From: JBCAXA01 sp038749025
GTDB lineage: Bacteria > Pseudomonadota > Gammaproteobacteria > Steroidobacterales > Woeseiaceae
Reading direction: 5' to 3'
NCBI GenBank assembly: GCA_038749025.1
Contig: JBCDIL010000015.1
Span: 1 to 64,000, forward strand
Length of the DNA: 64,000 nucleotides
Shown in pieces: positions 26,300 to 35,984 of the stretch. Each line of letters starts with the position of its first letter. Positions within the stretch are counted from its first letter, which is position 1. Below the pieces are notes generated by a model that did not search any database, was not told the DNA's origin, and saw only the letters and a list, made by a program, of their open reading frames with translations. A program made the position numbers and the translations under genes.

Positions 26300-27796
26300 C
26301 TACGCGTCGATGAAGTCTTCCCAATCAGCCTGCGCCGGCTTTTGGCCGAGCAGGCTGACGATGATTAGCGTCGATACCGAAACGATAACGGCCGGAATAG
26401 CGATGTAATCGGTATTCATAGGAAATGATATCCCAAGCACCGAGAGCGGCTCGGCCGCGTCGCGATAGATGGCATTAAGCGCGGTAATGCCGATAACGGT
26501 CAGCATACCGGCCGCGATAGACGCCACGCCGCCGACCCGCGTTACGCGCTTCCAGAAAAACGCTGCCAACAATGCAGGCGCGAGCGACGCACCGATCATC
26601 GTGTACGAGACGAGCGCCATCTCGAGAATCGTTTGGAATTGACTCATTAATAGGAAAGCGAGTACGCCAATCGCGATGATGCAAGCGCGCTGCATCCAAA
26701 CCGTCTGCGTTGGCGTCGCATCACGGAAGAAAAACGCTTGCAGTAAATCGCGAGTCACGTTCGTTGATGTAACCATCAAGAACGTATTCCCGGTCGAGAT
26801 AATAATCGCTGCACCGGCAGCCAGCAGAATCGCACCGATGACCGCTGGCAACTGCTCGTAGCCAATGCGCAATATGATTTCTTCCGCCATTGGCCGATTA
26901 ATGCTGCCGTCGGCGAGGAAAAAGCGCGGGTCATCGGCATAAATAGCAAACCCGACCAGCGCGATTGCCATCATCAATGCCTCGATAACGACGACCCCGA
27001 TGAACATCCCCATAACGGCACGCCGCGCACTGGCCTCGTTTTCGGCGGACGAGAATTTTTGATAGATACTGCTCTCGCTCATAAGCAGCAGGAAGGTCGG
27101 TAGGATGATACCGACGACCCACAGTGCATCGTGGCCGCCGGTAATCGACAGATGACTCGGTTGCACGGTTTGAATAGTGTCGAATACGGCGTCGATTCCG
27201 CCGTGCGCCGACAAAGCGAACGGTAGCGTCAACAGCATCGCGACGAGCATGATCGAACCGTTAAAGATGTCGATCGATACGATCGAGACCATGCCCGCCA
27301 AAACGGTGAAGCCAACGATCAGTATCGCCGCGATCAGCATGCCGGTTTCTGGGTCAATCGCGCCCTGACTGAGAATCGCGATGAAGCGGCCACCGCCACG
27401 GAATTGGTAACCGGCAATCACCATGTAAGCGATGATGATCGTTACGGTACCGAGAATTTTTGCGACCTGGCTGTAACGTTTTTCAAGAAGGTCGGTCAGC
27501 GTGTACTGCGCGATCCGACGCACCCGTGCCGCGATGAGGAAGACAACCAAAATCCCAATCCAGGCGCCGGCGGAGAACCAGAGTTCGGACACACCGGTTC
27601 GGAAAGTTAAGCCGGCCGTCCCGAACAGGCTGCCGGAACCGATCCACGTACAGACCAACGTCGCGACCAACATGTACACCGGCACATTGCGGCCGGCAAC
27701 CATAAAGTCTTCCGCGGTATCGACTTGGCGACTCTTATAGACGCTGATACCGACTAGCAGCAGCACATAAGTGGCAACGATAGCGATGTAGATCAC
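26300..27796 (-). CDS. Sodium:solute symporter family transporter
   Basis: A 498-residue SSS-family protein with about 13 transmembrane helices; characteristic N terminus with TAEDFMVAGRNVPVYMLVATLVCTWIGSGSLFGTAGL and QYTLTDLLEKRYSQVAKI. It is closer to the PanF/PutP/urea-type branch than to the sugar-type symporter at 17719. The start is a GTG. It is upstream of katG on the same strand, 161 bp apart, but katG has its own promoter and terminator. The substrate is not predictable. Confidence 0.85.
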   Translation of the reverse strand: MIYIAIVATYVLLLVGISVYKSRQVDTAEDFMVAGRNVPVYMLVATLVCTWIGSGSLFGTAGLTFRTGVSELWFSAGAWIGILVVFLIAARVRRIAQYTLTDLLEKRYSQVAKILGTVTIIIAYMVIAGYQFRGGGRFIAILSQGAIDPETGMLIAAILIVGFTVLAGMVSIVSIDIFNGSIMLVAMLLTLPFALSAHGGIDAVFDTIQTVQPSHLSITGGHDALWVVGIILPTFLLLMSESSIYQKFSSAENEASARRAVMGMFIGVVVIEALMMAIALVGFAIYADDPRFFLADGSINRPMAEEIILRIGYEQLPAVIGAILLAAGAAIIISTGNTFLMVTSTNVTRDLLQAFFFRDATPTQTVWMQRACIIAIGVLAFLLMSQFQTILEMALVSYTMIGASLAPALLAAFFWKRVTRVGGVASIAAGMLTVIGITALNAIYRDAAEPLSVLGISFPMNTDYIAIPAVIVSVSTLIIVSLLGQKPAQADWEDFIDA

Positions 27797-27895
27797 GAGG
27801 CGTACGTCTTCTTGTTATGGTTTGTCGACGAGGCCGGCGACCGGACGCCAGACCATCGGGCAACTTTACCATGAAGCGCCGCTATCGGCCGGCGC

Positions 27896-28306
27896 TCACT
27901 GCCGAGGCACTGGGAGGTTCATCTCGGCAAGGTTCGAGTAGCGCCGTTTAAGCTTCCAAAGCTCAATATGCTCGCAACCCTGCTCGGCAATAGCCGCATC
28001 GACGGAAGCAATGGCGGCGGTGACACGCGCCTCTAGCTTGGCTTCTATAGCGGCGGCGTCAAGCTCGGGGTTGTCGCTGGTGAGCATCTCCACAGCGCGG
28101 CCGCGAGCATACGTGAAGTTGCGCTTAAACTTTTCATGCGGCGCGTCTTGCTCTGCGCCACAACGCGCGACCGCAGTTGATGAAACTACGAATTGCTCGT
28201 GTATGTGGTCAGGCTTCATGCGGTAAGCGTTACGCTTGGCTGCGTACATCTCCATACCGATGTAGCCACCGAACACGACAACGAATATCACTGGTCCGAA
28301 TTTCAT
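27896..28306 (-). CDS. Hypothetical membrane-anchored protein
   Basis: A 136-residue protein with an N-terminal hydrophobic anchor (FGPVIFVVVFGGYIGMEMYAA), then a mostly alpha-helical, charged region (AAAIEAKLEARVTAAIASVDAAIAEQGCEHIELWKLKRRYSNL) that could form a coiled coil. It has two cysteines in the soluble part (ARCGAEQD, EQGCEH). No family recognised. It lies 58 bp downstream of the TSUP gene on the same strand, so they may be cotranscribed. Confidence 0.62.
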   Translation of the reverse strand: MKFGPVIFVVVFGGYIGMEMYAAKRNAYRMKPDHIHEQFVVSSTAVARCGAEQDAPHEKFKRNFTYARGRAVEMLTSDNPELDAAAIEAKLEARVTAAIASVDAAIAEQGCEHIELWKLKRRYSNLAEMNLPVPRQ

Positions 28307-28364
28307 ATCGCAAGCCTCGTATCAGCGCCGTCGTGGGAGTCCGACACCGCGTAGTTTGCCAAAA

Positions 28365-29084
28365 CTAGTTCGGTAAAGTGACGGCGAGATACAGAAAGTT
28401 GAGGCTCATCGCGATAGTCATAGCATCGACAATGCTGCGATGAGTCTGGTCATCAAGGCGCTTCAGCACCGCTCGGCCAAACCAATTGCCCGGTATCGTC
28501 GCAATTCCGAGGGCGACACCTAGTGTTAGTAACTCAGCGTTCATTAGATCGGTTGCACCGAATACCGCTAGCTTTAAGCCATTCATAACCAGCGTGATAA
28601 AGGCCATGGTCCCGACGAACGCCAGCCGGCCAAGTCCTGTTCCGAGTAAAAATGGTGTTAGGAAAAACCCTGGCCCAATCACATTGCCGGCGAGCAACCC
28701 CCACACAGAACTCGCACCCGCTAGCAATTTGGGGCCGGTACGAAATTGCTGGCGAGCCGCCCATCGCCGGATCGGCAACGAGATGAGCAGGAACAGCGCG
28801 AAAACACTAGCGACCGCCCGCGGCGCCAAATAGCCGAAGATGACAGCACCGATAACGATCATCGGCACACCAAACAACAAGACCTGCCGTACTACCGGCC
28901 AGTCTGTATCGCGGATGTACAGTAGGGATCGGCTGGCGTGGCTAAGAATAAGTGCGGCGGTAATCGTCGGCACAGCGGCTTTGATGCCGATGACGTGGGC
29001 GAGAATAGCGGCCAAAAGGACGCCACCGGCGAGGCCGGTTGCGCCGTGCACAATACCGGTTGCAAACGCCGCGAGCGCAAGCAA
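28365..29084 (-). CDS. TSUP-family (TauE/SafE) membrane permease
   Basis: A protein of about 239 residues with seven or eight transmembrane helices. It has the duplicated TSUP pattern: FATGIVHGATGLAGGVLLAAIL in the first half, SSVWGLLAGNVIGPGFFLTPFLL in the second, and ATIPGNWFGRAVLKRL near the end. Family members export sulfite, sulfonates or related anions. No ATG fits the N terminus: TTG at 29084 or a CTG further up are the options, and translation may be coupled to the Omp85-type gene that ends 59 bp earlier. Confidence 0.8.
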   Translation of the reverse strand: MLALAAFATGIVHGATGLAGGVLLAAILAHVIGIKAAVPTITAALILSHASRSLLYIRDTDWPVVRQVLLFGVPMIVIGAVIFGYLAPRAVASVFALFLLISLPIRRWAARQQFRTGPKLLAGASSVWGLLAGNVIGPGFFLTPFLLGTGLGRLAFVGTMAFITLVMNGLKLAVFGATDLMNAELLTLGVALGIATIPGNWFGRAVLKRLDDQTHRSIVDAMTIAMSLNFLYLAVTLPN

Positions 29085-29143
29085 CCCAAGGGTCGTGGCC
29101 GGCAGCTCAACAAGCAGCTTGCAGACTCGATTGATGGCGCGCG

Positions 29144-30784
29144 TTAGAAGCCACGCTTACCTTGGATCGATACCTGAATCGAGCTATCAACGTTATCGTC
29201 GCGCCGCACCGGTGCAGCAATGTCGATATGCAACATCCGGTTACTGGCCGCGCGCGTGCTCATGAGCCGTAGGCCAAGACCAACGTTGGCGAGCACACCG
29301 TCGTCACTGGCTCCCGTGATGTCATCGCCCCAGACACGGCCGACATCCACAAAGGCGGCTGCGCCGACACGAAACAATTGGAACGGGTACCAGTCTGTAA
29401 TAAAGCGCTTTTCGGCGGTCAGAATCGCGCGTGCATCACCGTTGGCAAAAGCGCGGTCGTAACCGCGAAGGCCGGTTAAGCCGCCGAGTTGCACCGGCGC
29501 ATCCAAATCGGCTTCGTGCGCAATCGTCGACTCAAGTCCAACATACCAAGACCGGTGATCAGAAATTCGCCGGACGTAGCCGGCTGTCGCAGAAAATCGT
29601 CCATTTCGAAGGTCACCGCCTTCCACGCGGCCCTGGGCCCGACCGCGGACCGATAGCACCGCTTGCGTCGGGTCACCGGAACTCGCGGCAGCGTTAAGGT
29701 CGAAAATCGCGCCATCGCGGTCCGACCCTGTTGTGTTACCGAACCAACCGAGCTCGGCTGAGAACAAGCGCCCAACGAAGACATCCTCCGTAATCGCGAT
29801 TCGCGTGAAATTCGTCGCGGTCACGAAGCGATCTTCGATCGCTTCATAACGGATGAACGGGTAGCGAATCTCTCGATCAGCGGGTTGCACAACCAAGCGG
29901 TTAGGCTCAAAAACCGGCTCGAATTGGTTGTCGTCAATGGCGATCCCTACGGTCCATCGTCGCGCCCACCCGTCGACTAGCCCGCGTGACCAGCCGAAGA
30001 AGGCGCGAGCGTTGGTTTGGTCGCGGCGATACTCCGCAACCTCATCACCGAAGCTAAACAGCGGCTCTTCCTGTTCGAGCCTGGTTGCGTCAAGACCAGC
30101 GCTCCAACGACTCTCGAGCGAATAAAACGGACGAAACAAGCGAAACCTGGCTGAATCGCCATCATCGCTATCGCGAAAGCCGAGCTCGAATCGCCACCAA
30201 CTGCCGCGAAAATTCTCGTTCCCGTAGGTGAGCAATTTGGATTCACGGTCACCGTCATCAGCGATACTGGCAGCCAACTCGGCCCCGGTGCCGAAGAGAT
30301 TGCTTTCTTGGACACCGAGCAAATACTCCGACTGTCCACCTTGCTGGCTGAAACCCAACTGTGGAAACAGTGTCCAGTTGTCGCGTGTGGTAACGACAAG
30401 GTCGACGAATCCCTCGCCGGCGGGTAGCGCCGCGATACTGACGTCGTACAGATAGCTGTTGCGTCGGAGCACACGCTCAGTCTCTTCGACCGCCTGCGCC
30501 GATACCGGCTCGCCCTCTTTGAAGAGCAGCTGTGCTGCAATCACTTTTTCGAGGGTCGTAACGTGGACGCGGTTTGCCGCGCGATAAAACCAACGGCTCT
30601 GTTTCGCGTTACTGGTATTGAAAATGGGTTGTCGGATGATGTCGATCCGACGAATCTTGACGCCGTCCGCTTCCAGTTTTTCGAACAAACTCAGCTCATG
30701 CTTCGTCTCTTCAGCGTTGGTGACGCTGCAGGCGAATAGCAGTGCGAGGGCCGCGATCAAGCGTGGGAACGGAGCGTGTCGCAA
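29144..30784 (-). CDS. Omp85/BamA-superfamily outer-membrane protein with POTRA-like domain
   Basis: About 546 residues from the TTG at 30784, where a signal peptide begins (LIAALALLFACSVTNAEE). The open frame continues to 30940, but that extension is arginine/glycine-rich and unlike a leader. One or two POTRA-like repeats (about 30-130: IRRIDIIRQPIFN, EPVSAQAVEETERVLRRNSYLYDVSIA) precede a D15-type barrel. GGLTGLRGYDRAFANGDARAILTAEKRFIT is the VRGY/F-like lid-lock region, and the barrel ends in a C-terminal Phe (IQGKRGF). Fewer POTRAs than BamA suggests a specialised relative. It is divergent from the large cyclase gene. Confidence 0.8.
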   Translation of the reverse strand: MRHAPFPRLIAALALLFACSVTNAEETKHELSLFEKLEADGVKIRRIDIIRQPIFNTSNAKQSRWFYRAANRVHVTTLEKVIAAQLLFKEGEPVSAQAVEETERVLRRNSYLYDVSIAALPAGEGFVDLVVTTRDNWTLFPQLGFSQQGGQSEYLLGVQESNLFGTGAELAASIADDGDRESKLLTYGNENFRGSWWRFELGFRDSDDGDSARFRLFRPFYSLESRWSAGLDATRLEQEEPLFSFGDEVAEYRRDQTNARAFFGWSRGLVDGWARRWTVGIAIDDNQFEPVFEPNRLVVQPADREIRYPFIRYEAIEDRFVTATNFTRIAITEDVFVGRLFSAELGWFGNTTGSDRDGAIFDLNAAASSGDPTQAVLSVRGRAQGRVEGGDLRNGRFSATAGYVRRISDHRSWYVGLESTIAHEADLDAPVQLGGLTGLRGYDRAFANGDARAILTAEKRFITDWYPFQLFRVGAAAFVDVGRVWGDDITGASDDGVLANVGLGLRLMSTRAASNRMLHIDIAAPVRRDDNVDSSIQVSIQGKRGF

Positions 30785-30981
30785 AGCAAGTGACTCAATC
30801 CTTGACCGTCGAGAGAGTCGCCAATCGCCGCCGCCACCGCAAGGGGGAAATCCACAAAAAAGCGCTTGCCGACGCGCGGTGACGGTTTTACTGGGTTCCC
30901 GACCCGAAAAGCCGTCCATAAGCGGCATTTTGTGACACACGAGACGGTCTCGGGTCTCAAGAGCGTCGATACTCTGTCGAT

Positions 30982-33900
30982 ATGGTGAAGGTCATGAGGA
31001 CCGGCGACAGCGTGCGCACAATCCCGATGCGAGCAACACGTTCATACCTGCGCAGACCCCCTGCAAATCGGCCTCGGCGCATCCGGTGGCTCGCGGCGGC
31101 TCTCGCCTGGCTTCTGCTGAGCCATACCGCCACTGCGCTTGACGCAACCGTGCGAACCTCGCAATTGGTCCATCAATACTGGGGTCACGCTGACGGTTTG
31201 CCAGCCGGCGCTCTCTGGGTGGTACACCATGCGGCCGACGGATTCTTGTGGATCGGCGCCGAAGGCGGTCTTGTGCGTTTCGATGGCGTTAACTTCAAGC
31301 AGTACAGCAGCGCAAGTCACCCCGCACTGGCCGTCAACGACATTCGCAGTATTGCTGAAACGGCGGATGGCACGCTGTGGCTTGCCACCTATGGCGGCGG
31401 CGTCGTCCGCGTGGAAGGATCGACGCTAAGCCGTTTCGATTCACGCCACGGTCTAAACGATAATGTTGTCTACTCGGTGCTCGCTGCGTCGGATGGCACG
31501 GTTTGGGCGGGAACGGCGCGTGGGTTATGTCGCCTGCATCAGGGTGAACCGTTTCGGTTTGAGTGTTGGTCCGACGCCGAAGGACTCGCACCGGGTCGGG
31601 TCGGCCGCCTCGCCGAAGACGACGACGGCCTTATCTGGGTAACTAACATGGCGGCGGGCGTCAGCTCGTTTGATGGCACGCGGTTTCGGCTGTATTCCGC
31701 GGCCGACGGTATGTCGAGCCAAACCGTTTTCAACATTTTCAACGATCCGGAACTTGGCATCATCTTTGGGACCTACGCAGGCCAATTCCATCGTGCAGTC
31801 AATGGGAAACTCGAGGTGCTTGATACCGGTGAGCTTCCGGCAGGTCTTGTGCCACTCAGCATGAAGCGTGACGGCGATGGAAATCTCTGGGCTGGCATGA
31901 ACGCAGACGCAGGTATTTGGCAGCTGCGTCCCAATGTACGGCGGCTCGACGATCCAAGCGACGGAGTTGCGTACGTGTTCGACATGGACACCGACGACGA
32001 AGGCGCGCTGTGGGTAACCACAACGGACGGTTTGCATCGCTACCACTCCGCGCCGTTTGTTCCTTGGGGTAAAACCGAGGGACTCGCCGACGGTACGTTT
32101 ATTGTCGCTGCAGCGCCGGACGGCGGCGTCTGGGCGGGTACCGAGGGTTCGGGACTGTTTCGACTACACGCTGACGGCGATATTCGCCAGTTCACTGAGG
32201 CAGACGGTTTGCCGTCCGGAACGGTCTTGTCGTTGCTAGTCGACCCGGACGGAGCCGTCTGGATCGGTACCTTCGACAGTGGCTTGTACATACTTCGCAA
32301 TGGGCGGATCAACAAAGTTCTCGATCGCAAAAGCGGCCTTCCAGCCAATCTGGTTGCATCGTTGATCCGTGACCGCAATGGTGCGTTGTGGGCCGGTACG
32401 GCCGGTGGGTTGGCTCGGGTCGTCGATGGCGAGGTCACCGACATTCTTACCTCAGCGGACGGCCTCGCCGTTGAGTTAACGCGCCACTTAAATATCGACA
32501 AAAACGGTCATCTATTGGCGTCATCGGACAGCGGCCTTAGCCGAGTCTCCATCGATACAAAAACAGTCACCGACACGGTGTCGCGCTCGGAGGGTCTTGC
32601 CAGTCCGATCGTAGCGGCGACCTACACCGATGCCGATGGAATCGTTTGGATTGGTTCACGCGGTACGGGACTGGCTCGTTTGGACGGAAACTCGCTGTTC
32701 CAATTTGACGAATCGCACGCCCTCGGCATCGAATCGGTGATGACCATCGTCGAAGATAGCGACGGCTATTTGTGGTTAGCCGGCCGCCGAGGTGTTGCTC
32801 GTGTATCGCGCGATCAGTTAAATGCTGTGGCGCTTGGCCAAGCAACGCAGGTAAGTTCGCGTACTTACGCAGAAGACGACGGCCTGCGAACAACGATCGT
32901 ACCGGGTGGCTACCAACAGGCAGCGACACGCTCCGTCGACGGTCGCGTGTGGTTTGCGACAACTAAAGGGTTAGTGGTCGTCAATCCCACCAGCTTGCCC
33001 GCACAGGGTGTGCCGCTCGAACCGCAGATCGATGCGCTGCGTATCGATGGCGAAGCGGTACCGTTGGCGACGCCGATCCGTGTGCCGGCGGGTGCATCAG
33101 CGATTGAGATCGACTACACCGTCCCGCGAATCAACGAGGGTAACGAGCTAGAGTTTCGTTATCGCCTACAAGCGGATGGCGAGCGCTGGCAGGCGGCAGC
33201 CACGCGGCGAACAGCCTTTTTCAACTCTCTGGCACCGAGGCATAACGTATTCGAGGTTGCCGTCGTCCGCCGTGGCGAGTCGTTTGAAGCCGGCACGGCA
33301 GCGCTCACTTCCTTAGCGCTGTACGCAGAACCACGCTGGTACGAGACCTACTTCGCGCAAGTTTGCTTCTTGCTTGCTTTCGCGCTGTTAGCGGCAGTGG
33401 CCTACCGGTTTGCACTCGCTGGCTATAAGCGTCGCGAAACAAACCTGGAAAAATTAGTGGACGAACGGACTCGCGCGCTGGTCGAGGCACTCTCGGAGGT
33501 TCGGCGCATGTCGCAGACCGACGCATTGACCGGTGTCGCCAACCGCCGTCATTTTGAGGAGCGTTTGCGCGAGGAATGGGCACGCGCCGTCGGTGAGGAA
33601 ATTCCGATTAGCGTCATGATGATCGATATCGATTACTTCAAACAGTTTAACGACGTGGCGGGACACCAAGCTGGCGACCAGTGCTTACGCGACGTTGCCA
33701 GCGCGTTATCGGCCAGCCTCAGAGATCAGGATTTCGTCGCTCGCTATGGTGGCGAGGAGTTCGCCGTCTTGCTGACGGACTCGGATGCGCACAGCATGGC
33801 GTTGATCGGTGCTCGGCTACAGGAGAGTGTCGGCGCACTAGGAATCCCACACCCAGGAAGACCCCCCGGTAACGTCGTTACCGTCAGCGCTGGCTTTGCA

Positions 33901-34029
33901 ACAGCGAAACCCGGGGTGATCGAAACCTCGGAAGAGCTCATTCGACGAGCTGATGATGCGCTCTATACCGCCAAAGAGCGGGGCCGCGATTGTCTTGTTC
34001 TGCATGGCGAACGAGCGGCAAACGGATAA
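30982..34029 (+). CDS. Two-component-regulator-propeller diguanylate cyclase
   Basis: A 1015-residue transmembrane signalling protein. A signal/anchor segment (about 36-53) is followed by roughly 13-14 propeller repeats of the form DGxLWxGTxxGLxR (about 70-690), enough for two 7-bladed sensor propellers. Then come a Y_Y_Y domain (about 690-780), a transmembrane helix (about 795-815), a short coiled coil and a GGDEF domain (about 850-1005). The active site is GGEEF in FVARYGGEEFAVLL. The RDQD five residues before it is an inhibitory I-site (RxxD), so the enzyme should make cyclic di-GMP and be product-inhibited. The ligand sensed in the periplasm is unknown. ATGs at 30994 and 31027 are alternative starts. 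Confidence 0.92.
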   Translation: MVKVMRTGDSVRTIPMRATRSYLRRPPANRPRRIRWLAAALAWLLLSHTATALDATVRTSQLVHQYWGHADGLPAGALWVVHHAADGFLWIGAEGGLVRFDGVNFKQYSSASHPALAVNDIRSIAETADGTLWLATYGGGVVRVEGSTLSRFDSRHGLNDNVVYSVLAASDGTVWAGTARGLCRLHQGEPFRFECWSDAEGLAPGRVGRLAEDDDGLIWVTNMAAGVSSFDGTRFRLYSAADGMSSQTVFNIFNDPELGIIFGTYAGQFHRAVNGKLEVLDTGELPAGLVPLSMKRDGDGNLWAGMNADAGIWQLRPNVRRLDDPSDGVAYVFDMDTDDEGALWVTTTDGLHRYHSAPFVPWGKTEGLADGTFIVAAAPDGGVWAGTEGSGLFRLHADGDIRQFTEADGLPSGTVLSLLVDPDGAVWIGTFDSGLYILRNGRINKVLDRKSGLPANLVASLIRDRNGALWAGTAGGLARVVDGEVTDILTSADGLAVELTRHLNIDKNGHLLASSDSGLSRVSIDTKTVTDTVSRSEGLASPIVAATYTDADGIVWIGSRGTGLARLDGNSLFQFDESHALGIESVMTIVEDSDGYLWLAGRRGVARVSRDQLNAVALGQATQVSSRTYAEDDGLRTTIVPGGYQQAATRSVDGRVWFATTKGLVVVNPTSLPAQGVPLEPQIDALRIDGEAVPLATPIRVPAGASAIEIDYTVPRINEGNELEFRYRLQADGERWQAAATRRTAFFNSLAPRHNVFEVAVVRRGESFEAGTAALTSLALYAEPRWYETYFAQVCFLLAFALLAAVAYRFALAGYKRRETNLEKLVDERTRALVEALSEVRRMSQTDALTGVANRRHFEERLREEWARAVGEEIPISVMMIDIDYFKQFNDVAGHQAGDQCLRDVASALSASLRDQDFVARYGGEEFAVLLTDSDAHSMALIGARLQESVGALGIPHPGRPPGNVVTVSAGFATAKPGVIETSEELIRRADDALYTAKERGRDCLVLHGERAANG

Positions 34030-34222
34030 TTCTCGCCACTTTCCTGCCGTTCAGTTAACCCCGGCCATCACTGGCCCGATTGCGGTGCTACTGATGTGGG
34101 AGCCGCGTCTCGGCGCAATAGAGCCACAAATTGCATCGACGATGTACCTATCAAGCCGGGTCGAATGCGACGAGTCTGCCGGCGAGCGGCCTTGGCCCCC
34201 ACCTCTCCGTTCACGGTCGGCG

Positions 34223-34410
34223 CTAAACGTCGATACGATCTTCAAGATCGGTAATGTTCAGCGTCGTTGCAGATATATCGGTAGCAACAAATGCGACGCC
34301 ATCGGATGGTGTGCCGATTGGCTCTACGTCGCTTGCTAGAGGGTCTCAGCGGAAGCGGCGCTCGATACCAGCGCAAGACCAGCGAGAACGAATAGAAAAA
34401 GCTGGCGCAG
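34223..34410 (-). pseudogene. Small secreted-protein gene, frameshifted
   Basis: An AGGAGG on the minus strand (34424-34419) is followed after 8 bases by CTG CGC CAG and a clean signal peptide (RQLFLFVLAGLALVSSAASA). That frame ends at a TAG after ETL (about 34338). Shifting the frame by one base at that point continues as an acidic mature segment (ASDVEPIGTPSDGVAFVATD...) to a TAG at 34223-34225. The pattern looks like a small exported protein of about 60 residues broken by a single indel, and it also lacks an ATG. A sequencing error or programmed frameshift are alternatives. I recognise no family. Confidence 0.42.
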
Positions 34411-34688
34411 CGCGACAACCTCCTAACCGACGCTGGCCTCGCGATTAGGGTCGGTGTGCGTGCAAACCGCGTAACAACGGCAAAGCCAAACTCGCACCAC
34501 AGTTGACCGACTGATCACACTATCGAAACGTCGTTTGTTAGTGTTGTGGTGACGCCTCAATAGGCGATACCGCGCAACGATTGCGGGCACTAACAATTAA
34601 CCGTCCGCAACAACAACGTGGGTGAGACAATCATTTCAGTCCATGCAACGAAAGCTAGATTCATTTTCGCAGGAGTCAATCGGTCGAC
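34411..34688. other. Intergenic region before the lipoprotein gene
   Basis: About 280 bp with no convincing ORF. It contains an imperfect inverted repeat CGCAA-CGA-TTGCG near 34575 and a GGAG (34671-34674) shortly before the downstream gene. No promoter is clear enough to call. Confidence 0.4.
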
Positions 34689-35984
34689 ATGAACACAGCA
34701 TCACTACCCGTTAAGGGCAGCATGACCAAGGTTTCGCGACAAGCATTCGGATATCTGATTACCGCTGCGCTGATAACGATTGCCGGATGCTCCAAGACGC
34801 CGTCGGACGCCGGCGAGACCGCCACACCCACCGACAGTGAAGCAGTAACGTATACGAATGCATATTGGTATTCGACTCGCGGACAGCAAACAGGGTTCAC
34901 GTTAGGTGAGCGCTATGTCAGCGGTAATCGATTTGTAGCAACACCGATTCCTGGCGCAAAGGAAATCGATCTAGGTGGCGCATTCGTCGTCCCGCCCTTC
35001 GGGGAGGCGCATAACTATTCGGTCGATGGCCCCGTTACGGCACACACGGCGCAACACTATATCGAACAAGGGGTGTTCTATTACAAGAACCCGATCAGCA
35101 CGCGCGCTGTAGCCGAACCGATGCTCGAACACTGGCGACAAGCTAACACTTTGGATTTGAGTCTTTCATTTGGCGGTATCGTGCTCGATGAAGACTACCC
35201 TCGGGATCTTTATCGGTCCCTAACAGCCTACGGCTTGTACGCTGACATTGACTCGGAGCAGCTCGACGGGCAGTTGTTTTTCGATGTGGCAACTGAGGGC
35301 AACTTCGATGCTGAATGGGCAACGATCCTTGCTGGCAAACCCGATTTTCTGCAGCTGTATTTGCTAGATCATACTGGTATTGAAACCGAGGATCGTTTCC
35401 GGCAAGTCGTTACCCGGGCTCAACAAGCTGGGCTTCGAACGAGCGTTCGAATTAAGACTGTTGAGGACTTAGCGCTCGCTCTCGATGCGGGTGCTGACGA
35501 AGCGACGGCGCTACCCGCCTACGATTTAGAGATTGCAAGGAATCCGACGATTGCTGCGATTTCCGATGAGCTTATTCGTGAAATGGCAAAGCAGCGATTT
35601 GTCGTGGTGGCCGCTGATTCTTTTTCCGAGAGGCGCGACTATTCGCCAAGTGATCTAGATATCTTGATCGCTCGCCAGACTAGTGACTTACAGCGCTTAC
35701 ACAGGGCTGAAGTTCCGCTTGCTATTGGATCCAGCTCGTATTTTCGATCGCCGTGGGACGAAGTCCAGGCCCTCAAACGACAGGGAGTGTTCGATGACGC
35801 AACGCTAACTCGGCTGTGGATCGAAACACCGGCACTGAGTATTTTTCCCGAGCGGAATATCGGTCGTTTGGAGCCGGACTACGAAGCGAGCTTTCTCGCT
35901 CTACGGTGTAATCCGCTGGTTAGCATCAACTGCACGCAATCCATTTTATTGGGCGTTAAAGAGGGACTAACGGTAATCGACTAA
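34689..35984 (+). CDS. Amidohydrolase-like lipoprotein lacking metal ligands
   Basis: A protein of 431 residues (420 from the alternative ATG at 34722, which starts the leader directly). It has a lipoprotein signal with lipobox IAGC (Cys34). The remainder follows the amidohydrolase pattern seen in periplasmic members: a GGAFVVPPFGEAHNYSVDGP segment, ALDAGADEATALPAYD, and a C-terminal TPALSIFPERNIGRLEPDYEASFLALRCNPL. However, the HxH position reads H108-N-Y110, and the places where the family normally has Lys, two His and Asp read LQLYLL, SVRIKT, EATALPAY and IGSSSY. A metal centre is therefore unlikely. It is probably a binding or regulatory lipoprotein. Confidence 0.75.
   Translation: MNTASLPVKGSMTKVSRQAFGYLITAALITIAGCSKTPSDAGETATPTDSEAVTYTNAYWYSTRGQQTGFTLGERYVSGNRFVATPIPGAKEIDLGGAFVVPPFGEAHNYSVDGPVTAHTAQHYIEQGVFYYKNPISTRAVAEPMLEHWRQANTLDLSLSFGGIVLDEDYPRDLYRSLTAYGLYADIDSEQLDGQLFFDVATEGNFDAEWATILAGKPDFLQLYLLDHTGIETEDRFRQVVTRAQQAGLRTSVRIKTVEDLALALDAGADEATALPAYDLEIARNPTIAAISDELIREMAKQRFVVVAADSFSERRDYSPSDLDILIARQTSDLQRLHRAEVPLAIGSSSYFRSPWDEVQALKRQGVFDDATLTRLWIETPALSIFPERNIGRLEPDYEASFLALRCNPLVSINCTQSILLGVKEGLTVID

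Noticed and set aside
29085..30940. Full extension of the Omp85-type frame to 30940
   Set aside because: The extra 52 residues are Arg/Gly/Cys-rich and unlike a leader; the signal peptide starts at the TTG at 30784, though I could not prove it.
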